A DNA stretch of 64,000 bases from Woeseiaceae bacterium (GTDB lineage: Bacteria > Pseudomonadota > Gammaproteobacteria > Steroidobacterales > Woeseiaceae), in assembly GCA_021773035.1 (NCBI GenBank), contig JAJFKU010000038.1, positions 124,001 to 188,000 on the forward strand, written 5' to 3'. The notes beneath the pieces are model-generated. The model worked only from the letters and a program-made list of their open reading frames with translations, had not been told where the DNA came from and searched no databases. The position numbers and the translations under genes are program-made. Shown here one piece after another: positions 44,965-52,729 of this stretch (position 1 is its first letter; the number at the start of each line of letters is the position of its first letter).

Positions 44965-45812
44965 TTGAAGAAAAGCCGCATCAGGTCCGCGACCTCGGTA
45001 CTTGTCGTTTCCGCAATCTGCAGTAAAGTGTCGGAGCTCACACCGAGTGTCGACAATGCTGCGGCCTCGATCGGAGGCGCATCTTCGAAGTCCTTGCTTT
45101 CCAGTTCCGCCAGCACAGCAACGCTGTTCGCCACATGCACGACAACAGCAATGTCGTGTACTTCGGGACCGGCAAACGGCGCATGATGAAATTCGATCGC
45201 AGCACACAACGTGGCCGGAAAATTCCAGAGACGGGCCAGTGCGGCTCCAACCTGCGTATGGTCGAAGCCGAAGACCGTACGCTCTGCCTGCCAGGTTGAC
45301 TTCCCATCGGTTGTTTCCAGTGATAAACGCAACGCCTCGCGCGACATCGCCGGATCGACGTTAAACATCGCAAGATGCCCGACGTCGTGTAACAGTCCGG
45401 CAGTGAAGGTCGACTCGCCGCGACACAATTTGGCTGCTTTGGCCAGGTTCTGAGTTGCGGCGCCACAATACAAACTGTGCGTCCAGAAATCCTCAAGAGA
45501 GATGAGGTCATTTTCGACTCCCTTGAAGGCATCCTTCGCGGCAATACCGTAAACCAGATCCCGCACTTCCCGGGCACCGATAATCTTGAGGGCTGCCTCT
45601 ACGCTGTCCGCCGTGCCGCTCAGGCCGTAGGCTGAGCTGTTCGCGACCCGAAGCATGGCGGCGCTGACGGCCGGATCCTTTTCGATCAACGACGCGATAT
45701 CGCGGGCACTGGCTGTCTCGTCGGCCAGCACTTCGTCAATCCGCATCGCAACCTCGCTAAACGAAGCCAATTGCTTCACTTCTCGCGCTATTTCATCGGC
45801 ACTTGCTGGCAT
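44961..45812 (-). CDS. HDOD-domain protein
   Basis: 283 residues. HDOD signature: 'EVKQLASFSEVAMRIDEVLADE', 'IASLIEKDPAVSAAMLRVANSSAYGLSG', 'FTAGLLHDVGHLAMF'. HDOD proteins work as signalling adaptors linked to motility, c-di-GMP and cell-cycle control. Convergent with cheB; its own sigma-28 promoter lies upstream, so it is expressed with the motility genes. Confidence 0.87.
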   Translation of the reverse strand: MPASADEIAREVKQLASFSEVAMRIDEVLADETASARDIASLIEKDPAVSAAMLRVANSSAYGLSGTADSVEAALKIIGAREVRDLVYGIAAKDAFKGVENDLISLEDFWTHSLYCGAATQNLAKAAKLCRGESTFTAGLLHDVGHLAMFNVDPAMSREALRLSLETTDGKSTWQAERTVFGFDHTQVGAALARLWNFPATLCAAIEFHHAPFAGPEVHDIAVVVHVANSVAVLAELESKDFEDAPPIEAAALSTLGVSSDTLLQIAETTSTEVADLMRLFFN

Positions 45813-45822
45813 CTGTGTTGCT

Positions 45823-45848
45823 CCTGTCGTACGAACCTGTCGTACGAA
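45823..45848. repeat. Perfect 13-bp tandem duplication in the HDOD leader
   Basis: CCTGTCGTACGAA occurs twice without gap, each copy carrying the palindrome TCGTACGA. It begins 10 bases upstream of the HDOD start codon and lies within the predicted leader RNA. Confidence 0.7.
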
Positions 45849-45868
45849 TGATTTCTGTACTAAATACG

Positions 45869-45895
45869 CTATCGGCAGGCTGCGAATTTGCTTGA
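45869..45895 (-). promoter_or_regulatory. Sigma-28 (FliA) promoter of the HDOD gene
   Basis: On the minus strand TCAAGCAA (45895-45888), 11 bases, GCCGATAG (45876-45869). The -10 is as good as the cheY promoter's; the -35 is weaker. Predicted start near 45861, about 50 bases before the ATG at 45812. Confidence 0.65.
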
Positions 45896-45926
45896 AGGAA
45901 CCCAGCCATAACGGCTGTACTTTTCT

Positions 45927-45953
45927 TAAAGATTCCTCGGCCGTGGCCGATAG
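45927..45953 (+). promoter_or_regulatory. Sigma-28 (FliA) promoter of the cheY-like/cheX-like pair
   Basis: TAAAGATT at 45927-45934, an 11-base spacer, GCCGATAG at 45946-45953. Nearly perfect FliA promoter; start near 45961, about 75 bases before the gene at 46036. Confidence 0.85.
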
Positions 45954-46035
45954 CTAAATCAGGGCGGCCGGCTCCCGGAATCGGGAAAACACGTGGCCGA
46001 ACCCGTCCTGAGATCATACGAATGGAATTGCTACG

Positions 46036-46398
46036 ATGAAAATATTAGTTGTCGACGATAGTCCCGCGATGCGAATGATGGTCGTTCGTACGCTGCGCCA
46101 GGCCGGTTTTGGCGGGAACGATGTTACCCAGGCTGAAGACGGTGCTATTGCGCTTGAGGCCATACGCAAAGAGACGCCCGATCTGGTGTTGGCTGATTGG
46201 AATATGCCGAATATGACCGGAATTGAGTTGCTGGAAGCACTCCGTGCGGAGGAAAACAATGTCGATTTCGGTTTTATTACGACGGAATCGACTACGGAAG
46301 TACGCAAGAAGGCGACCGATGCAGGAGCAAAATTCCTGATATCGAAACCGTTTACCGTCGAAGCCTTCGAGAAAGTTCTCAGCACCGTTCTAAGTTAG
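46036..46398 (+). CDS. CheY-like response regulator
   Basis: 120 residues, single receiver domain: acidic pair 'VVDDSPAMR', phospho-Asp in 'VLADWNMPNMTG', Thr in 'ITTEST' and Lys in 'ISKPF'. Differs from the operon's first CheY in the beta4-alpha4 face, so it may serve another output or act as a phosphate sink. Paired with a CheX-like gene 19 bases downstream. Confidence 0.9.
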   Translation: MKILVVDDSPAMRMMVVRTLRQAGFGGNDVTQAEDGAIALEAIRKETPDLVLADWNMPNMTGIELLEALRAEENNVDFGFITTESTTEVRKKATDAGAKFLISKPFTVEAFEKVLSTVLS

Positions 46399-46417
46399 AC
46401 AGTTCCAGGATACCAAT

Positions 46418-46906
46418 ATGAGTAAGCAATACGTAGTGCCAGGCACGAGAGCGACCACCGAACTCCTCGCGATGATTTTCGGCAACGAGATCAGCGTAGC
46501 AAAGGGAGAAGCCACCGAGATTAGTGACAGCCACGTAGCCACTTTCATCGACGACGATGACAAGCTGGTCGCGATCTGTGCATGCGACAAACAGTTTGTC
46601 GCCTATTCCGGCGCCGCTTTGTCAATGATTCCCGCCAACGTTGCCAACGAGATGATCGGTAGCAACGACATTCCGGAATCGATACTGTCCAATTTCTACG
46701 AAGTCATGAATATCTGCTCCAAACTGATGATGGATGACGACAGTCTTCACCTGCGCCTCGATAAGATAGCCGCTCCGGGTGAGGCTTCTGCAGAGATCGG
46801 TTCAATGGCCGATTGTGACCAGACACTATCCTTTACTCTGAACATTCCACAGTACGGACAAGGTGGCTTCGACTTCCTGATTTACCAATCCGGGCGACCG
46901 GCGTAA
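46418..46906 (+). CDS. CheX/CheC-like chemotaxis phosphatase domain protein
   Basis: 162 residues. The alpha-helix 'NFYEVMNICSKLMMDDD' carries the ExxN signature (E-V-M-N) used by CheC/CheX/FliY phosphatases to dephosphorylate CheY-P. Only one such site is visible, as in CheX. 'ANVANEMIGS' may be a second half-site with the Glu missing. Immediately follows a CheY-like gene, its probable partner. Confidence 0.7.
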   Translation: MSKQYVVPGTRATTELLAMIFGNEISVAKGEATEISDSHVATFIDDDDKLVAICACDKQFVAYSGAALSMIPANVANEMIGSNDIPESILSNFYEVMNICSKLMMDDDSLHLRLDKIAAPGEASAEIGSMADCDQTLSFTLNIPQYGQGGFDFLIYQSGRPA

Positions 46907-46982
46907 GCAGGAGGCAGCGACAGCCGTTGGCACAACGACTGTTAACGAATTGCGAAGAACCCCGGTTTGCCCGTCGGCACGC

Positions 46983-47378
46983 TTATACAGCACAGGCGAC
47001 CGCCTCCACTTCCACCAGCCAGTCTGGTGAGACGAGGCCGGCGGCATACACTGTCGTTATCGCAGGGCGGACTCCGTCCAGAAGTTCTTTACGAATTGCC
47101 ACGAGATCATCCATGTCTTCACGGTGGACAAGGAAAAATGACATCTTCGTAATATCGCCGAACTGCATGTTCGCCGCCTGCAGGACAGATTCCAGGTTCC
47201 TCAGAGCCTGCCTGCATTGATCCTTGAAGGTGATCCCCAGGATGCCGTCCGATGAAACACCTACCTGACCCGATACGCGCAGCACCCGCGCGCCGGCGGG
47301 AGTTTCGACGCCGTGCGCATAGATGCCGTGATACGGCTCTGCTACGGGAAAAGGATCGTGCCGGGTTGAGTACGTCAT
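46983..47378 (-). CDS. RidA-family protein
   Basis: 131 residues from ATG 47378 (MTYSTRHDP...). RidA/YjgF fold: 'RVLRVSGQVGVSSDGILGITFKDQCRQALRNLESVLQAANMQFGDITKMSFFLV' in parts, 'RPAITTVYAAGLVSPDWLVEVEAVACAV'. The usual active-site Arg after 'VR.A.T.V' is replaced (RPAITTVYAAGL), so classical imine deaminase activity is doubtful. Its leader and first nine codons are duplicated at the DUF885 gene. Confidence 0.8.
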   Translation of the reverse strand: MTYSTRHDPFPVAEPYHGIYAHGVETPAGARVLRVSGQVGVSSDGILGITFKDQCRQALRNLESVLQAANMQFGDITKMSFFLVHREDMDDLVAIRKELLDGVRPAITTVYAAGLVSPDWLVEVEAVACAV

Positions 47379-47475
47379 AGTCTTGCTGCCAGTCGCTTTG
47401 AAGGCAGAACTCTGACCGAAACGCGAGAAACCTGAAAGTGACCATTTGGCACGTCCCGCATGACAATATCTCATG
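47351..47475. repeat. Duplicated leader block, copy 1 (RidA gene)
   Basis: 125 bases aligning without gaps to 51643-51767, with about 19 mismatches by hand count; the first 31 bases (47351-47381) are identical. Covers the start of the RidA gene and its upstream region. Ends in CATGACAATATCTCATG (47459-47475), a near-palindrome with the T-N11-A form of LysR boxes. Confidence 0.8.
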
Positions 47476-47541
47476 CCACAGATACAGGCTTACACCAAGC
47501 CGTCAATCAGACATCGTTGCAACCACGCCCTGCCTGGTAGC

Positions 47542-47762
47542 TTACTCCGGAAACACGCGCTCCCGATTTTTCTCCACATAGGAGTCTCTTATTGCTTGCA
47601 GCCATCGGTTACGCGTTTCTTCTGCCACCGCGGCCGAGTTTTCGTAAACAACGTGGTGTATTTCGTCCTGACCCAACAACAATTTGCTGACCCTGTAGCG
47701 GTACTCAGAGTCCGAACAGGCGCTGAGCAGACCAACAGGACGATGAAAACGAAACGCCGCAT
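47542..47762 (-). pseudogene. Small lipoprotein gene with apparent frameshift in the signal peptide
   Basis: ATG 47762 (AGGA 8 bases upstream) opens MRRFVFIVLLV, a lipoprotein n/h-region. In the neighbouring phase the DNA continues as VGLLSAC, a lipobox, then 'SDSEYRYRVSKLLLGQDEI...NRWLQAIRDSYVEKNRERVFPE' to a stop at 47542. A -1 shift between the two would give a normal 74-residue lipoprotein. Either the gene is frameshifted or a base is missing in the assembly. No homologue recognised. Confidence 0.5.
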
Positions 47763-47819
47763 GATTACTATCCTGACTTCGAATCGTCATCTCAGGACGC
47801 TACACATTACTGCGTTGCG

Positions 47820-48221
47820 CTAGCGTTTATTCTTGTCGTCCCAGATTTTCGGCTCCCAGAGCTCGATCTTGTTGCCCTCCGGGTCCATGATCCAGGCGAA
47901 TGCGCCGTTTTCATGGTACTCCGGGCCTTGCTCTATATCGATGCCCGCCGCCTTGAGCTGCTCGATCATCGCCTCAATGTCGTCGACGCGATAATTGATC
48001 ATGAAAGACGACTCGCTGGGCTTAAACCATTCGCTGTCACTGTCCGCGACGTGCCACACGGTCATTCCCTTATCCTCGGCAATATCGTCTTCCCACTGCA
48101 GTATGGCGGCGCCAAAATCTTCCATCTGCATGCCCAGGTGTTTTTCGTACCACGATGACAGCGCCTTTCCCTTGCCGCTCGACAGAAAGAAAACGCCACC
48201 GATTCCCGTTACTTTAGCCAT
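47820..48221 (-). CDS. VOC-family (glyoxalase-like) protein
   Basis: 133 residues, one VOC domain pair: 'GIGGVFFLSSGKGKALSSWYEKHLGM', 'FMINYRVDDIEAMIEQLKAAGIDIEQGPEYHENGAFAWIMDPEGNKIELWEP' in parts. The final Glu of 'KIELW' is the usual metal ligand. Substrate unknown; family members isomerise, cleave or bind small metabolites in the cytoplasm. Confidence 0.88.
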   Translation of the reverse strand: MAKVTGIGGVFFLSSGKGKALSSWYEKHLGMQMEDFGAAILQWEDDIAEDKGMTVWHVADSDSEWFKPSESSFMINYRVDDIEAMIEQLKAAGIDIEQGPEYHENGAFAWIMDPEGNKIELWEPKIWDDKNKR

Positions 48222-48235
48222 GTCTGATCCTTATC

Positions 48236-48736
48236 TTATGAGTGATGATTACGCAGCACAGCGGCGCTGCCGAGGGACACCAACAGGCCGGGTGGAAACA
48301 CCTCAAGGAAGGTCATCGGCAGCCTGAACAGCGGATTCGAATACTGAGCTCTGAACTGCTCCACTTCCGACACCAACTCGGCGAGTTCGGCCTCACCGGC
48401 GCCGGCCGCCTTCCTGGCCTCAACGATGGAGCTCGCGTAGGTCTCGATGAAGCTGTAGTCGTTCACTGCCAGATAGAGTTCCCAGATGGCAACGTAGACG
48501 ACACCTGCGACGCTAGAAATTCCGAGACCGACAAGCAAAGCGGGACCAAAACCAATCACTCCGCCCAGCGTCTCGTCTCGATACCGCTTTGTTGCCACGA
48601 AGATCATGCTAAAGGCAATGAACATGATCAGGTATCCGAGCCACTCCTGACTGTGTCCGAGCTCTATACCAATGGTCATCGTCACGATGATGACGAAACC
48701 GACAATCGTTCCGTAGGCAAGAATCAGGCGTTGCAT
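48236..48736 (-). CDS. DUF4199-type membrane protein
   Basis: 166 residues, four TM segments (VGFVIIVTMTIGI, WLGYLIMFIAFSMIFVA, LLVGLGISSVAGVVYVAIWEL, LEVFPPGLLVSLGSAAVL) with the central acidic loop ('IVEARKAAGAGEAELAELVSEVEQF') typical of DUF4199. Function unknown. Lies 14 bases before the VOC gene on the same strand. Confidence 0.75.
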   Translation of the reverse strand: MQRLILAYGTIVGFVIIVTMTIGIELGHSQEWLGYLIMFIAFSMIFVATKRYRDETLGGVIGFGPALLVGLGISSVAGVVYVAIWELYLAVNDYSFIETYASSIVEARKAAGAGEAELAELVSEVEQFRAQYSNPLFRLPMTFLEVFPPGLLVSLGSAAVLRNHHS

Positions 48737-48836
48737 GGCGTCGCTCCGTGTGAAGGAGCAAAAATGGTAGCTTATTCCCCGCTCAAGTCATCAACCGAAA
48801 GGTTGATTTGGGACAAATCAGCTTTTCGGACACCGC

Positions 48837-49253
48837 TCATGGAATGATCTGCAGGGACCTCGCCTTCCGAACCGCCTGGGTACGGCGGGACACGTCCAGC
48901 TTCTGGTAAAGGTGTACCAGGTGGGACTTTATCGTGCTGGTCGAGACATACAGGCGTTTTGCAATCTCCCGGTTACTGTCGCCATCAGCCAGCAACTCAA
49001 GCACCTCGAGTTCTTTCCTGGTCAGACCGAGTGTCTTGATAACACGGCTGTTTTTCACAAATGTCGGGCTCTGCGGCCGTCCTCGCAGGCGCGCTCCCAG
49101 CCAGATCCCAAGAACAGTAAAGAGGGCGGCAAGAATAACAACGTATATCTCCGTAGAGAAAAGCCGAACCGCGTATTGGTTCTCAAGCCAGTGCAGCGCA
49201 AACGCGCCACAGGCGAGCGCCAACCCATAGACTATTGTCGTATGTTTCAACAT
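48837..49253 (-). CDS. Membrane-anchored LuxR-type regulator
   Basis: 138 residues from ATG 49253; the longer frame upstream is not plausible as protein. Two TM segments (IVYGLALACGAFALHWL and TEIYVVILAALFTVLGIWLGA), then a LuxR/NarL helix-turn-helix ('LGLTRKELEVLELLADGDSNREIAKRLYVSTSTIKSHLVHLYQKLDVSRRTQAV' in parts). A membrane-bound one-component regulator. Divergent from the exported RidA gene at 49327, a possible target. Confidence 0.83.
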   Translation of the reverse strand: MLKHTTIVYGLALACGAFALHWLENQYAVRLFSTEIYVVILAALFTVLGIWLGARLRGRPQSPTFVKNSRVIKTLGLTRKELEVLELLADGDSNREIAKRLYVSTSTIKSHLVHLYQKLDVSRRTQAVRKARSLQIIP

Positions 49254-49326
49254 TTGAGTGAACTTTCCGCTATTGCCGGTGGACGAATAGGCTATCAAAA
49301 GACACCCAGTCGATGCGGGAAAAATC

Positions 49327-49803
49327 ATGTCCAGAATACCAGCAATACTCCTGACCACGGCCTCGATCCTGATCTCCAGCGCTCCGGGCTGGGCGGATGG
49401 CAGCCGGAAGGCCGCTGAAATTGTCATACCTCAAGACTCGCAGAGTCTTTACGATTCCTGGGGATTCGCCCCGGCGATAAAAATCGACAACGTCGTATAC
49501 GTCTCAGGTGTCGTAGCAGTGCTCGAAGGCGAAGGCAGCTACGAGCAACGCTACGCGAGCGGTCTCAGATCGGCTTTGCAGCGTATTGATCGAATCCTGA
49601 ACGAGGCAGGTGCGAGCCTCGATGACGTTGTCGACATAACGACCTTCCACACGGATCTACAGCGTCAAATAGAAACGGCTGTGGCGGTCAGAATGAAGGC
49701 CATGAAGCCGCCACACCCGGCATGGACAGCCGTCGGCACAACGGCCTTGGCGGTCCCCGACGGCACAACCGAAATAAAGGTCATTGCTCACATCACGGAG
49801 TAG
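49327..49803 (+). CDS. Exported RidA-family protein
   Basis: 158 residues with a signal peptide (MSRIPAILLTTASILISSAPGWA), then a RidA fold ('VVYVSGVVAVLEGEGSYEQRYASGLRSALQRIDRILNEAGASLDDVVDITTF' in parts; 'HPAWTAVGTTALAVPDGTTEIKVIAHI'). The classical Arg of RidA is replaced here. Periplasmic RidA proteins are known but uncommon and uncharacterised. Its 3' end overlaps the convergent DUF885 gene by 11 bases. Confidence 0.85.
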   Translation: MSRIPAILLTTASILISSAPGWADGSRKAAEIVIPQDSQSLYDSWGFAPAIKIDNVVYVSGVVAVLEGEGSYEQRYASGLRSALQRIDRILNEAGASLDDVVDITTFHTDLQRQIETAVAVRMKAMKPPHPAWTAVGTTALAVPDGTTEIKVIAHITE

Positions 49804-51670
49804 TCGGCACAGCGCCCTCTCCGGCAGTGCTGATCCAGTCGCGAATGTCGCGCTCAACTACCGGCAGAGCGGCCGGAGACAGCATTAGCAAACGGTCATG
49901 AAAATGGCGGATATCGAATGCACTGCCAAACGCTTCCTGCGCGTCGCGCCGCAGCTCCTGAATCTTTAACATTCCTATTTTGTAACTCAGCGCCTGTGCC
50001 GGCCAAACCACGTAGCGATCAATCTCGGCGGCGGCTTCTGCATAGGGGATTCCCTCCTTATCGATCATGTAGTCGATGGCTTCTTCGCGGCTCCATTTCA
50101 ACGCGTGTATACCGGTGTCGACAACCAGCCGGATAGCGCGATGGATCTCGTCCTGAAGCCGACCGAGGTCTGCAGCCGGATCGTCGGCATACAGGCCCAT
50201 TTCGGCAGCCAGCGCCTCCGCGTATAGTGCCCAGCCTTCACCGGTTGGATTCGACCAGAAGACCTTCGCAATCAGCGGCTGCTCCCGCCCGACCGAGATA
50301 GCCGCCTGCATATGATGCCCGGGAATCGCCTCATGATAGGTCAACGTGGGCAGGGAAAATTTCGGCAAGGCAGCCGGGTCGCGAAGATTGATCCAGTAGA
50401 TGCCTGGACGCGACCCGTCAGGGGCCGGACTATCGTAATAGCCGGTCGTCGCCGAGTCCTGGCTGAACTCGGGCACCGCACGGACTTCAATACCGTACTT
50501 CGGCAGATCGCCGAACCAGCTGGGCAAGGCAGCGCGAGCGGCTGCTACCTGCTCCTCGATGTCAGCAAGGACCTGCGCCCTGCCCGCATCGCTGTTCTCG
50601 TAGCGGAAGCGTTTGTCGGTGGCGAGCATCGCCATCCGCTCGCCGACCGTGCCCACCTCGTAACCCTCAGCGCGCAATAAGACATCCATTTCGGCTGTTA
50701 TGCGGGCCACTTCCTCCAGCCCCAGCTGGTGGACATCCTCTACGGCGAGCACGCTGTCGGTCATTTGCCGGATCATGGCTTCGTAGAGCGCGTCGCCATT
50801 CGGAAGTCGCCACAAACCGGCATCATGAGATGCCTTCCGCCGGGTTTCCCGTAGATAGTCGCTGATACGGCGATAGGCCGGCAGAACTTCATTGTTCACT
50901 ATCGCGAGTGCGCGGGCGGCAAACGCGCTCGCGCCAGCCACGTCGGCCTGCCGTAGCTTGCCGACAAAGCTGGTGTACAAAATATTCTCGTTCGCAGCTG
51001 TCGCGGCGAAAGCATCCACGACTATCAGCGTTTTATCGATAATAAAATCAGGCGGTATTACGCCGAGAGAAGCATCGTAGCGGGCCTTTTCTACAACGCC
51101 ATCGAGGATCCCCGCAATTTTCCCGAGCCGTCGAATATACGTGTCCGCTTCGCCGCCATTCCTCACAGACTGTTGGGCATCCATCAGCCAGGGGATTTCC
51201 ACGGCGGGACCGGACATCTGATTAATCGGATAGGGCAGAAAGCGCGCATCGGAGTAACTGAATGCAGACCCGTAGCTGGCTACTCTCGCCGGTCCCAGTG
51301 CGCCGCCCAATAAGGTGACAAGCGAGGCGCGGAGGTTTCTTCGTCCGCTGTCGAGACCGTGTACCTGAGTACCCTGTAGAGCAGCGAACAGTTCTTCAAA
51401 TTTGGCTACACGCGCCCGGTTCCCGGCAGAGGAACGATCATTCAGGCTCTCGAGAGCCCCGGGAGCCATATCCTGCGGTGCCCCGACATAGGTCGCTACT
51501 TCAGGAAGATGGCTGAAGTAGCCTCTCGACAGATCGTCTATCGCCGCGTCGAAAGCGGCAACAGGATCGCTCGGCGCGCGTCCCACACAAGCCGCCAGAA
51601 CCAGCGCCGCAACGGCTACGGTCAGATTGCGGAAGAGCATAGAAGGATCGTGCCGGGTTGAGTACGTCAT
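49793..51670 (-). CDS. DUF885 lipoprotein (predicted metallopeptidase-like)
   Basis: 625 residues from ATG 51670 (AGGA 5 bases upstream). Signal with lipobox LAAC (VAVAALVLAAC). DUF885 features: 'LPTLTYHEAIPGHHMQAAIS', containing HExxPGHH, and 'GEGWALYAEALAAEMGLY'; these are the metal-binding and catalytic motifs of the family. Probably an envelope peptidase. Its leader and first nine codons duplicate those of the RidA gene at 46983. Confidence 0.88.
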   Translation of the reverse strand: MTYSTRHDPSMLFRNLTVAVAALVLAACVGRAPSDPVAAFDAAIDDLSRGYFSHLPEVATYVGAPQDMAPGALESLNDRSSAGNRARVAKFEELFAALQGTQVHGLDSGRRNLRASLVTLLGGALGPARVASYGSAFSYSDARFLPYPINQMSGPAVEIPWLMDAQQSVRNGGEADTYIRRLGKIAGILDGVVEKARYDASLGVIPPDFIIDKTLIVVDAFAATAANENILYTSFVGKLRQADVAGASAFAARALAIVNNEVLPAYRRISDYLRETRRKASHDAGLWRLPNGDALYEAMIRQMTDSVLAVEDVHQLGLEEVARITAEMDVLLRAEGYEVGTVGERMAMLATDKRFRYENSDAGRAQVLADIEEQVAAARAALPSWFGDLPKYGIEVRAVPEFSQDSATTGYYDSPAPDGSRPGIYWINLRDPAALPKFSLPTLTYHEAIPGHHMQAAISVGREQPLIAKVFWSNPTGEGWALYAEALAAEMGLYADDPAADLGRLQDEIHRAIRLVVDTGIHALKWSREEAIDYMIDKEGIPYAEAAAEIDRYVVWPAQALSYKIGMLKIQELRRDAQEAFGSAFDIRHFHDRLLMLSPAALPVVERDIRDWISTAGEGAVPTTP

Positions 51671-51767
51671 AGTGTTCCTGCCAGTCATTTTGAGGCCAGA
51701 ACTCTGGCCCAACGAAGGCAAACCTGGAAGTGACTATTTGGCACGTCACCCATGACAATATTTCATG
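51643..51767. repeat. Duplicated leader block, copy 2 (DUF885 gene)
   Basis: Partner of 47351-47475. Contains the start of the DUF885 gene (MTYSTRHDP shared with RidA) and, at 51751-51767, CATGACAATATTTCATG, a near-palindrome of LysR-box form. Weaker similarity continues toward 51808. The LysR-type gene at 51797-52687 is next door. Confidence 0.8.
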
Positions 51768-51796
51768 CATCAAAATGCCGGCATTACACCGGCTAC

Positions 51797-52687
51797 TCAG
51801 TCAGACTTCATCGCGACTTCTGTTTTCAACCACGAGACGAAATCACAAAGCCCGGGCTGACGATCAGCGCCGGGAAGGTGTGACAGGTAGAAGCTGTGAT
51901 CCCAGCTGACAGGTGCCGCTATTTGCACCAGCGCCTGCTCGTTCAGCGGGTCCCGAACGATAATCTCCGGAAGCAGTGCGACTCCCTGGCCGAGAAACAC
52001 CGATTGCATGGCGACCAGGAAGTGTTCGAGCACGAAGGACTGACGGTCGCCCTGACGCGGACGCCCGGTGTCATCTTCAAACTTGTGCCATTCATTCTTC
52101 AGGAAAACCTGTATCCGCCGCTCTGACGCCAGAATCTTCTCGAGATCACCACCGTGGGCGTGAAAAACCTCCGCTGCACAGACCGGTAACAAATTGCCTT
52201 CGGTCAACTCAGTCGATACCACACCTTGCCACTCACCAGCCCCATAGCGAATGCTCAAATCCACGGCTTCGCGTGACAGATCGAGAAGTCGGTCCGACGT
52301 CAGAATCTCCAAACGAGTATCCGGGAAGGTATCCTCAAACGAACGCATCCTTGGAATCAGAAACTGCGCCGCAAACGAAGCGACGGTCGCCAGGCGCAGT
52401 GTGTTGGAAGACCGTGACTTACGAGAATACCGCCGGAAGCTGCCTCTCAGTATCTCAAACGCCGGGGCAAGCGACTGCTTCAGTTCGCGGCCTTCAAGCG
52501 TCAAAGAAACGCCGCTCGCCTCACGCTCGAACAGCTGCGCACCGATGAACTCTTCCAGTGTTGCGATTTGCTTGCTAATGGCACTTTGCGTGACACCGAG
52601 TTCGTCCGCAGCGCGCACGAAGCTCAGGTGCCGGGCTGCAACTTCGAAGACCCGAATTGCATTCATTGGCGGCATTTGCTGGCTCAT
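51797..52687 (-). CDS. LysR-family transcriptional regulator (GcvA-like)
   Basis: 296 residues. N-terminal winged helix ('MNAIRVFEVAARHLSFVRAADELGVTQSAISKQIATLEEFIGAQLFER' in parts) and a substrate-binding domain with 'LRLATVASFAAQFLIPRM', 'VDLSIRYGAGEW', 'FLGQGVALLPEIIV'. GcvA/AmpR subgroup by the 'RHLSFVRAA' helix. The palindromes in the two duplicated leaders are good candidates for its binding sites. Confidence 0.9.
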   Translation of the reverse strand: MSQQMPPMNAIRVFEVAARHLSFVRAADELGVTQSAISKQIATLEEFIGAQLFEREASGVSLTLEGRELKQSLAPAFEILRGSFRRYSRKSRSSNTLRLATVASFAAQFLIPRMRSFEDTFPDTRLEILTSDRLLDLSREAVDLSIRYGAGEWQGVVSTELTEGNLLPVCAAEVFHAHGGDLEKILASERRIQVFLKNEWHKFEDDTGRPRQGDRQSFVLEHFLVAMQSVFLGQGVALLPEIIVRDPLNEQALVQIAAPVSWDHSFYLSHLPGADRQPGLCDFVSWLKTEVAMKSD

Positions 52688-52729
52688 GGCAGCACCTTAA
52701 CAAAAAAGGCCAGGCCGCCTACAGCCGGC

